Assembly (NCBI GenBank): GCA_017427945.1
Contig: JAFRRT010000015.1
Location: forward strand, 1-49,747
From: Muribaculaceae bacterium
Lineage (GTDB): Bacteria > Bacteroidota > Bacteroidia > Bacteroidales > Muribaculaceae
Reading direction: 5' to 3'
DNA: 49,747 nucleotides
This document shows, piece by piece, positions 42,807-49,747 of the stretch. The translations under genes and the position numbers were made by a program. The number at the start of each line of letters is the position of its first letter. Positions within the stretch are counted from its first letter, which is position 1. The notes under the pieces are model-generated. The model saw only the letters and a program-made list of their open reading frames with translations, searched no databases and was not told the DNA's origin.

Positions 42807-45800
42807 ATGAAAGAGAAAAGATTACTTTCACTGCTATTGACAGTCATGCTGTCCATAGCGGCATTTGCACAGAATCAGACCTTCACCGGTACCGTGGTTG
42901 ATCCCAACGGCGAACCGGTGATTGGCGCAACGATTGTGCAAAAGGGCACGTCGAACACTACCGTTACGGACTTCGACGGCAATTTCTCCATCAACGCACC
43001 CGCTGGTGCCGAGTTGGAAATCAGTTACGTAGGCTATGGCAAGCAGACCTTGCTTGCCGGCAATGACATGCACATCACCATGACCGAGGACGCCGAGTTG
43101 CTCAACGAGGTGGTCGTTATCGGTTACGGTGTGCAGAAGAAGAGCGTTGTGACAGCCTCTATCGCCAAGGTCTCGTCAGATGACCTGGAAGGTAAGACGC
43201 GTCTGCGTGCCGAGGATGCCCTGAAGGGTATGGCCGCTGGTGTCAACGTCACCTCTTCATCCGGTCAGCCCGGTTCGCAGTCGATGATCCGCATTCGTGG
43301 TATCGGCACCATCAACGACTCCAATCCCCTTTACATCATTGACGGTATGCCCACCGACCAGTATGGTATGGAGAGCGTGAACCCCAATGATATTGAGAGT
43401 ATTGAAGTGCTGAAGGATGCCGCTTCGGGCGCTATCTACGGTGCTCGTGCCGCCAACGGTGTAATCCTCGTGACTACCAAGAAGGGTAAAGCCGGCAAGG
43501 CCAACATCAACTACAGCTTCTCTTATGGCTGGCAGAATCCTTGGCGTCACCGCGACGTGACCGGTGCCACCGACTATGCCATCCTGCAGAACGAGCGCCG
43601 CTTGGAGAACGGTATGACTCCCCTCTATGCTGATCCTTACAACCTGACCGACGCCAATGGCGACAAAATCGTGGGCTTCGGTACCGACTGGCAGGAGCTC
43701 CTCTTCAACAAGAATGCTCCCATCGTGCAGCACGATGTATCGGTCAGCGGTGCCTCCGAGAAGGTGAACTACTACCTCTCGCTGGGCTACTTTACCCAAG
43801 ACGGTATCGTGGGCGGTAACTACGGACAGTCGAACTATGATCGTCTGACCATCCGCTCCAACAACCAGTTCAACCTCCTCGATGCCACCAAGGAGCGCAA
43901 CTTCCTGAACAAGTTGGACTTAGGAGCCAACCTTTCTTACATGCGCGTACATAATACAGGCATCGATGCCAACTCAACTTGGGGTTCACCTCTGGGCTCA
44001 GCCCTCTATCTCGCTCCCACCCTGCCCGTTACCCTGAGGGGCGCAGTGGCACAGGAGATGATAGACCGCTACAGCGCTTATGACCTCTACTATGATGAGA
44101 ATGGCAATCCTTACACGATTCCCGGCTTTATTGGCAGCTATCAGGAGCAGAACAACCCCATCGCCATCATGCAGGGCAACCCCACCAAGAACTGGAGCCA
44201 TAAGTTCATGCCCAAGTTCTCCATCGACCTGCAACTGTGGGATGCACTGAAGTATCACTTCACCTACAGCGCCGAGCTCTCATTCTGGGGTTACAACGCA
44301 GCTACCCTGCAGAAGTACTACCTGTCGGGTAACAACAATGCCGACCACACCTCGGCCACTTCTTACAAGGGTGACAACTGTACCTGGCAGATTGAAAACA
44401 CCGTAACCTATGACAAGACCTTCGGCAAGCACACCATCGGCATCGTGCTCGGCCAAAGTGCCTTGAAGTTCAAGGGCAACGAGTTGGGCGGTTCACACTG
44501 GAACCTCGTGAACATCGACAAACCCAGCATCAACTACACCACCGGCGGTGACCTGGAAATCAGCACCGACGCCGACGGTAAGATGATTGGTGCTACGAGC
44601 CTGGTTAGTGCATGGGGTGGTCCCTACACCGAGCATCGCCTGTCATCGTTGTTCGCCCGTGTAAGCTACAACTACGACGAGCGCTACATGTTCCAAGCTA
44701 CCGTACGTCGTGACGGTTCGAGCCGCTTCGGTTCAAACCACAGGTATGGTGTGTTCCCCTCATTCTCAGTGGGTTGGAATATCATGAACGAGAACTTTAT
44801 GGAAGACCACCGCGACTGGCTGAACAACATGAAGTTGCGCTTCAGCTGGGGTAAGAACGGTAACGATAACATCGGTGACTTCGCCTACACCACTCTGACG
44901 GCACTGGGCAACACCAGCAACTACTACTTCGGACAGACCGCCGCGATGGTTTACGGCTCCAAGGCCAACCGTCTGGCTAACGAAGACCTGAAATGGGAGG
45001 AGAGCGAACAGACCGACCTCGGCCTCGACCTCGGCTTCTGGAACAACAAGCTGACCTTCAGCGTTGACTACTACATCAAGAAAACCAACGGTATGATCAT
45101 CGAGATGCCCATCCCCAGCTACGTGGGTGAGGCTCGTCCGTTGGCCAACGTCGGCGACATGAAGAACAGCGGTGTTGAGTTCGAACTTGGTTACAGGTGG
45201 AACATCGGCAATGTAAACTTCGCGATGAAGGGCAATGCCAGCTATCTGAAGAATGAGCTTGTGAACCTGGGTAATGACACCGGCTTCCTGAACTACGGCA
45301 TCAGCCAGTTCAGCGATGGTGGCACTCGCGCCGAGAACGGCCAGCCCTTCCCCTTCTTCTATGGCTACAAGACCGACGGCATCTTGCAGAACATGGCTGA
45401 GGCTCAAGCCTATAACGCCATGTACGGCACCTCGTCAAATCCCGGCGACTTCCGCTTCGTGGACACCAACGGTGACGGCAAGATCACCAGCGACGACCGT
45501 ACCAACATCGGTAACGGTGTGCCCGACTGGACTTATGGTCTGACCTTAGACGTTGATTGGGCAGGTTTCGACTTTGGCGTATTCTTCCAGGGCGTGAGCG
45601 GTGCCGACGTATTCGACGCCACCTACCGCCAGGATATCGCCTCGGGTAACTATCCCACCTGGGTGCTCCAGCGCTGGACGGGTGAAGGCACCAGCAACAC
45701 CGTGCCTACCCTGGGTGACTCTAAGAACTGGGTTTGCAGTGACATGTACATTCAGGACGGCAGCTACCTGCGCCTGAAGAACATCACTCTGGGTTACACC

Positions 45801-45995
45801 CTGCCCCAGTTCCTCACCAACAAGATCGGCATCAGCCGTCTGCGCATCTACGGCCGTGCCGAGAATCTCTTTACATGGACCAAGTACTGGGGCTTCGATC
45901 CTGAGATCGGCTCCGGTTCCACCAGCCTTGGCGTGGACTACGGTGTATATCCGCAGGCACGCACTTACACTGTCGGATTCAACATCTCATTCTAA
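42807..45995 (+). CDS. SusC/RagA-type TonB-linked outer-membrane receptor
   Basis: This 1062-residue receptor has a signal peptide (about 1-21). A carboxypeptidase-regulatory-like domain follows (TFTGTVVDPNGEPVIGATIV, about 25-95), then a TonB box NEVVVIGYG (100-108). The plug domain has GSQSMIRIRGIGTINDSNPL, YIIDGMP and GVILVTTKKG, and the barrel ends RTYTVGFNISF. With SusD it forms the pair that imports oligosaccharides across the outer membrane; the substrate is not readable from sequence. SusD follows after 24 bases and a surface lipoprotein after that. The region upstream carries a putative operator and faces the DUF6377 regulator. Confidence 0.96.
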   Translation: MKEKRLLSLLLTVMLSIAAFAQNQTFTGTVVDPNGEPVIGATIVQKGTSNTTVTDFDGNFSINAPAGAELEISYVGYGKQTLLAGNDMHITMTEDAELLNEVVVIGYGVQKKSVVTASIAKVSSDDLEGKTRLRAEDALKGMAAGVNVTSSSGQPGSQSMIRIRGIGTINDSNPLYIIDGMPTDQYGMESVNPNDIESIEVLKDAASGAIYGARAANGVILVTTKKGKAGKANINYSFSYGWQNPWRHRDVTGATDYAILQNERRLENGMTPLYADPYNLTDANGDKIVGFGTDWQELLFNKNAPIVQHDVSVSGASEKVNYYLSLGYFTQDGIVGGNYGQSNYDRLTIRSNNQFNLLDATKERNFLNKLDLGANLSYMRVHNTGIDANSTWGSPLGSALYLAPTLPVTLRGAVAQEMIDRYSAYDLYYDENGNPYTIPGFIGSYQEQNNPIAIMQGNPTKNWSHKFMPKFSIDLQLWDALKYHFTYSAELSFWGYNAATLQKYYLSGNNNADHTSATSYKGDNCTWQIENTVTYDKTFGKHTIGIVLGQSALKFKGNELGGSHWNLVNIDKPSINYTTGGDLEISTDADGKMIGATSLVSAWGGPYTEHRLSSLFARVSYNYDERYMFQATVRRDGSSRFGSNHRYGVFPSFSVGWNIMNENFMEDHRDWLNNMKLRFSWGKNGNDNIGDFAYTTLTALGNTSNYYFGQTAAMVYGSKANRLANEDLKWEESEQTDLGLDLGFWNNKLTFSVDYYIKKTNGMIIEMPIPSYVGEARPLANVGDMKNSGVEFELGYRWNIGNVNFAMKGNASYLKNELVNLGNDTGFLNYGISQFSDGGTRAENGQPFPFFYGYKTDGILQNMAEAQAYNAMYGTSSNPGDFRFVDTNGDGKITSDDRTNIGNGVPDWTYGLTLDVDWAGFDFGVFFQGVSGADVFDATYRQDIASGNYPTWVLQRWTGEGTSNTVPTLGDSKNWVCSDMYIQDGSYLRLKNITLGYTLPQFLTNKIGISRLRIYGRAENLFTWTKYWGFDPEIGSGSTSLGVDYGVYPQARTYTVGFNISF

Positions 45996-46019
45996 ACAAT
46001 CCTATAAAGAATTTTCAAT

Positions 46020-47555
46020 ATGAAAAAGCATATTTCTATTATAGCAGGTTTATGTGCAGCATTTCTCGCTTTGACTGCCTGCAGCGACGATTTTCTTGAG
46101 GTGAAGAACCCGACGGGTGAACCTCTTGAGGAATACTACACCACCGAGACCGCCCTCAATGAGGCACTTACGGCGGCCTACGCTCCTCTGCACTGGCCCG
46201 ATTGGGACGGCTCAGCCTACAATGACCTCACTGTTGACGGTGAAATCATGGGTGATGACTTCTTCCCCGGCGGTGCCGACAACACCGACAACCAGCACTG
46301 GCACCGTCTGTTCAACTTCGCAGCCGACGGCAACAACACGCTGGCCACCCTTTGGGGCGACTTCTATAGCGGCATCAAGCGTTGCAACGATGCTATCAAG
46401 TATTCAACGTGGGAAGGCGAAGCCAGCGCCGATTTCCGTCGTTCGATGGAGATGCAGGCCCGTCTCTTGCGCGTGTACTATTATAACATCCTCTGGCACT
46501 ACTACGGCAACGTGCCCTTCTATCTGGAGAACCTCTCACTGCCTTACACTGCTCCGCAGATGAGTGCCGATGAGATCTACAACCAGCTCATTCCCGAACT
46601 CGAGGAAATCATTGCCTCGAACGTTCTTCCCATGCGTTGGCCCAATGCCGAGGCTGGTCGCGTGAGCCAGGCTTTCGCCTACATGCTCTACGCCGAGATG
46701 GTAATGTACCAGAACGACAATGCACGTTATTCACAGGCTCTCTCCTACATGAAGCAGATTATCAGCGACAGCAACTACAGGCTTAACCCCAGCTTCTATG
46801 ATCTGTGGCAGGAGAGTGGCGAGTGGTGCTCTGAGAGCATCTTCGAGATCAACTACAATGACGACCAGGCTCAGCGCGACTGGGGCACTCCCCTTGCTGC
46901 CGGTGGTACCGTCTTCCCCACCCTGTGCTCACCTAACGGCTGGGGCGGCGGCGAAGGCTGGGACAGCGGTAACGACGGCTGGGGCTTCCTGCCCATGCGC
47001 TTAGAGGCTTACAACATGTATGCCGAGGGCGACCTGCGTCGCGATGTTACCTGCTGGGACGTTCGTGGCTACAGCTACACCGAGCGTTATCAGGATACCC
47101 ACATCTGGCACGGCAAGTATCGTCCGCAGACGGCTAACAATCAGGACTGCCCCACTTCCAAGAACCTGAACTACAACAACAACAAGCGCATCTATCGTTA
47201 TGCCGAGACCCTGCTGAATGCCGCTGAGCTGATTCTCCAGACCGGAGGTAGCGTATCTGAGGCTGCAGGCTATGTGAACGAGGTTCGCGCTCGTGCAGGT
47301 CTTCCTGCGCTCAACGGTGTGACCATCGACGACATCTTCACCGAGCGTCACTTGGAGTTCTGCGGCGAGGGTAAGCGTTACTTCGACCTCGTGCGTGCCG
47401 AGGGCATCGCAGGTGCCACTCAAAAGGCTTCTACCGTTCTGGTTCCCGACAGCTATGGCTACCGTACCAACAGCTGGACTCCCAGCAAGAAGTACATCCC
47501 CCTGGCACAGTCTGAGCTCGATGCTGATCCCACGCTGGTTCAGAATAACTATTAA
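46020..47555 (+). CDS. SusD/RagB-type surface glycan-binding lipoprotein
   Basis: This 511-residue lipoprotein has lipobox LALTAC with Cys21. The mature N-terminus (DDFLEVKNPTGE) is typical of SusD. TPR-like helices (about 40-300) surround the glycan-binding face, with GDFYSGIKRCNDAIKYS and YYNILWHYYGNVPFYLENLS segments. The C-terminal half has RIYRYAETLLNAAELILQTG, EVRARAGLPAL, TERHLEFCGEGKRYFDLVR and KYIPLAQSELDADPTL, all family signatures. It closes the SusC barrel at the cell surface and delivers oligosaccharides. It lies 24 bases after susC, and the next gene starts 30 bases later, so all three form one operon. Confidence 0.96.
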   Translation: MKKHISIIAGLCAAFLALTACSDDFLEVKNPTGEPLEEYYTTETALNEALTAAYAPLHWPDWDGSAYNDLTVDGEIMGDDFFPGGADNTDNQHWHRLFNFAADGNNTLATLWGDFYSGIKRCNDAIKYSTWEGEASADFRRSMEMQARLLRVYYYNILWHYYGNVPFYLENLSLPYTAPQMSADEIYNQLIPELEEIIASNVLPMRWPNAEAGRVSQAFAYMLYAEMVMYQNDNARYSQALSYMKQIISDSNYRLNPSFYDLWQESGEWCSESIFEINYNDDQAQRDWGTPLAAGGTVFPTLCSPNGWGGGEGWDSGNDGWGFLPMRLEAYNMYAEGDLRRDVTCWDVRGYSYTERYQDTHIWHGKYRPQTANNQDCPTSKNLNYNNNKRIYRYAETLLNAAELILQTGGSVSEAAGYVNEVRARAGLPALNGVTIDDIFTERHLEFCGEGKRYFDLVRAEGIAGATQKASTVLVPDSYGYRTNSWTPSKKYIPLAQSELDADPTLVQNNY

Positions 47556-47585
47556 TTTTGATGAATTAATTAGACATAAAATATT

Positions 47586-49532
47586 ATGATTACCAAGATA
47601 AACAAAATAAGCAGCGCAATAACGCTTATCGGTTATTGCTTATTGGCTATCGCTTTCACCGCCTGCTCCCCCGACGAATTTGAGGGCGCCGATCCCAACG
47701 GCATCCCCACGGTGAGCGGTGTTGACTTCTCGCTCTCGGTTGACCAGGAGACCAACCAGATGATAGCCAGCTACACCCCGCAGCCCGGCACCTATCCCAT
47801 CTGGATTCTTGACGGTACTTCCTACTCTACCCTTCAGGAGGTAGGTTACAAGAACGACGAGGCAGGTACCCACACCATTGAGCTGCGCCTTGGCAACCGC
47901 AACGGTATCAGCCAGACCGGTGTGAAGAAGGAATACACCTTCAACGAGTCTAAGATTGACTATACCAACGACTTCCGCCGTATCACCGAGAAGGAGTGGC
48001 GCTTCGACAACAAGGAAGTGGCTCACTTGGCTTGCGGTCCTGCCGGCACTGCCGGTAACGGTTGGTGGTCAGCTCAGCCCGACGAGAAGAAGGACTTTGG
48101 TATGTATGACGACCGTATCACCTTCACTGCCGATAACCGCAAGGGTGGTACCTTCACCTACAATGCCGGTGAGGACGGTTTGACCTATGTGAACAAGGGT
48201 ACGACCAAGTGGGGTCCTGAAGCATCTGAAGACTGGGATGCCACCATCGGCAACCAGACCAGTACGTGGAGTTTCGAGGTGTATGACTGGGAAGATGCCG
48301 ACGGCAACGTTTCCAAGCAGACCTACATCCAGTTGGCTGCCAACACCCTCTTCCCCTACATCAGCTCTGATGCTCAGTACGAGAATCCCCGTTTCCGCAT
48401 CGAGACGCTGACCGCCAAGAAGATGGTCCTCATTTATGAGACTCCTGACCGCAGCATCGCATGGCGCTTCATCTTCACCAGCGAGGAGGGCGAGAAGGAG
48501 TTCAGCGGCTTTGATCCCAACAGCGACTTCAACATGTGGAAGAATGTTGACTACAGCATGTTCTTCTGGTATGCTCCCGGCTGGAGCCAGATTGCTGACC
48601 CGGGCTTTGTAGCCAATGGTAATGACTACACCATCACTCTGCCCGAGGCTACTACCGACCAGTGGCAGGCACAGGTGGCATTCAAGACCACCAACATCTC
48701 TACCACGGCCGACAAGAATTATGACTTCTCATGCATTCTCAACAGTGACAAGGATCTGAACGGTGTGACTGTGAAGCTCGTGATGGACGGTGACGACAAT
48801 GTATTCTACTTTACCGACCGCATCGACCTGAAGGCCAACCAAGACTACATCTTCTGGAAGAGCGACATGCCCGGTATCGACATGGAGCGCGTGAACCTCT
48901 TCTTCGACTTTGGTGGATGCCAGGCTGGTACAACGGTCAACATCTCCAACATCGTGCTGAAAGACCATGCCAACGATGATGGCACCGTGCTGCCGACTGA
49001 GGATCCCACGCCCACAGTGGATTGGGTTGACGTAAATTCACCCGAGAACCTGGGTGCCGGTTTCAACACCGCAGGTACCATGAATTTCTGGTGGGCCGAT
49101 GCCGGCTGGAGCCAGATTGCCGATCCAACTTTCTCATTTGACAATGGCGTTTACACCATCCATGCCGATAATGCAACCGTATCGGAGTGGCAAGCTCAGT
49201 GCTCAATCACTGGGGTTCCCTTGCACATCGAGAAAGGCCAAGCCTATGACGTTCGCGTGACCATCAATACCAATATGGAGTTAGGCCGTTGCTCTGTCAA
49301 GGTCAATAAGGATCCTGATATCACCAACGATCCCAATACACTCTTCTACCAGGGGAATGTAGTCCTTGAAGATGGTGAGAACGTTCTTCAGTTCATTGGC
49401 GTTGTTGCCAAGAATAATGGTGAAGAAATCGAATTTGATCAGGGTAAGTTCATCTTTGACTTTGGTGGATGTCCTGCAGGATTCGAGGCCAAGATCAGCA
49501 ATTTCATCATTCAGAAGCATAAGGCTCAATAA
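47586..49532 (+). CDS. SusE-position surface lipoprotein with tandem beta-sandwich modules
   Basis: This 648-residue lipoprotein has lipobox IAFTAC with Cys27. An N-terminal PKD/Ig-like domain (about 40-130) precedes a middle domain (about 135-300) and two clearly related modules. The first runs about 310-460 (FWYAPGWSQIADPGF, QWQAQVAF, FFDFGGC, NISNIVLKDH). The second runs about 490-648 (FWWADAGWSQIADPTF, EWQAQCSI, IFDFGGC, ISNFIIQKH). They resemble CBM4/9-like carbohydrate-binding sandwiches. The position after susCD is that of SusE/SusF, which bind glycans at the cell surface. I recognise no exact family. A hairpin follows at 49542-49582. Confidence 0.85.
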   Translation: MITKINKISSAITLIGYCLLAIAFTACSPDEFEGADPNGIPTVSGVDFSLSVDQETNQMIASYTPQPGTYPIWILDGTSYSTLQEVGYKNDEAGTHTIELRLGNRNGISQTGVKKEYTFNESKIDYTNDFRRITEKEWRFDNKEVAHLACGPAGTAGNGWWSAQPDEKKDFGMYDDRITFTADNRKGGTFTYNAGEDGLTYVNKGTTKWGPEASEDWDATIGNQTSTWSFEVYDWEDADGNVSKQTYIQLAANTLFPYISSDAQYENPRFRIETLTAKKMVLIYETPDRSIAWRFIFTSEEGEKEFSGFDPNSDFNMWKNVDYSMFFWYAPGWSQIADPGFVANGNDYTITLPEATTDQWQAQVAFKTTNISTTADKNYDFSCILNSDKDLNGVTVKLVMDGDDNVFYFTDRIDLKANQDYIFWKSDMPGIDMERVNLFFDFGGCQAGTTVNISNIVLKDHANDDGTVLPTEDPTPTVDWVDVNSPENLGAGFNTAGTMNFWWADAGWSQIADPTFSFDNGVYTIHADNATVSEWQAQCSITGVPLHIEKGQAYDVRVTINTNMELGRCSVKVNKDPDITNDPNTLFYQGNVVLEDGENVLQFIGVVAKNNGEEIEFDQGKFIFDFGGCPAGFEAKISNFIIQKHKAQ

Positions 49533-49541
49533 TATTTGTGC

Positions 49542-49582
49542 AAACCTCAGCCATGAAGACTTGTTTTCAATGGCTGAGGTTT
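49542..49582 (+). terminator. Hairpin after the susC operon
   Basis: AAACCTCAGCCAT (49542-49554) and ATGGCTGAGGTTT (49570-49582) form a perfect 13-bp stem, 10 bases after the stop. There is no strong T-tract, so the terminator role is likely rather than certain. Confidence 0.6.
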
Positions 49583-49612
49583 AGCCAAATTATTTAAAAC
49601 CCGCAACATTAC

Positions 49613-49747
49613 TGTCCCGTTAAAGTGGACAAAGCGCTCTTTGAAATAATTGAAATTCAGTCTACTACAGCCCTTTTTAAAGGTGCGACGATTTGAATTT
49701 GTATTTTTGCGGTCAAAGATCTGACTGCAATGAACAAGGCCAAATAC
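49613..49747 (+). mobile_element. Possible left end of an insertion sequence (partial)
   Basis: TGTCC and GGACA form a short inverted repeat in TGTCCCGTTAAAGTGGACA at about 49614-49632, a form often seen at transposon ends. A -7 box TATTTTTG (49702-49709) and an ATG at 49730 follow, reading MNKAKY up to the window edge. The start MNK(A/G)KY resembles IS4-type transposases of Bacteroidales. Only six codons are visible, so this is tentative. Confidence 0.4.
49730..49747 (+). CDS. Start of a gene cut by the window edge, possibly a transposase
   Basis: ATG at 49730 opens a frame reading MNKAKY to the last base. It lies 21 bases after a -7 box, so a real gene start is plausible. See the insertion-sequence entry for the reason to suspect a transposase. 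Six residues cannot prove it. Confidence 0.4.

Overview
The window reads as a chromosomal segment of a gut-type Bacteroidota, order Bacteroidales. Muribaculaceae or Prevotellaceae are likely, but the sequence alone does not settle the family. The evidence is a SusC/SusD pair, a SusB-like GH97 glucosidase, TonB-dependent receptors with carboxypeptidase-like N-terminal domains, and a sorting-type C-terminus. Nearly every promoter that can be read has the Bacteroidota form (TTTG or TTG, about 18-20 bases, then TAnnTTTG). No purine-rich ribosome binding sites were needed to place starts. Codon use looks uniform, with no obvious foreign island apart from a possible insertion sequence at the right edge.

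Layout. 1-71 is the tail of a dockerin-type protein, followed by a terminator and a repeat-rich spacer. 617-4783 (+) is a three-gene operon: histidine kinase, MBL-fold hydrolase and Ig-like lipoprotein. 4814-6533 (-) holds dusB and a GIN-domain protein. 6734-9043 (-) is an outer-membrane beta-barrel protein. 9259-16652 (-) is a four-gene operon: TonB-dependent receptor, DUF5689 surface lipoprotein and two DNase-I-fold secreted enzymes, a candidate nucleic-acid or phosphoester scavenging locus. 16843-22811 (-) carries a SemiSWEET transporter, a tricorn-type protease and two related secreted proteins. 22999-26666 (+) is a five-gene operon: two DUF1573 proteins, MeaB GTPase, a lipoprotein and a NUDIX hydrolase. 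26866-27020 is a candidate small RNA with its own promoter and terminator. Two DUF3298 proteins and tRNA-Asp(GTC) follow.

29272-33206 (-) holds the GH97 enzyme and a secreted protein with a sorting-type C-terminus and a long leader. 33744-38622 (-) is a five-gene operon: VTC-type polyphosphate polymerase-like enzyme, DUF4956 membrane protein, DUF2490 outer-membrane barrel and two Cthe_2159-type beta-helix proteins, one with dockerin repeats. This is the best candidate for a poorly described system. DUF4923 and a cation diffusion facilitator follow. A membrane-bound DUF6377 regulator at 40779-42443 (-) then faces a susC-susD-surface lipoprotein operon at 42807-49532 (+), which looks like the start of a glycan utilisation locus. 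The last 130 bases look like the left end of an insertion sequence.

Two families of short dispersed intergenic elements, built from TTAGG-type tracts plus GC-rich hairpins, recur in the spacers. Functional names rest on motifs and family memory; no searches were run.
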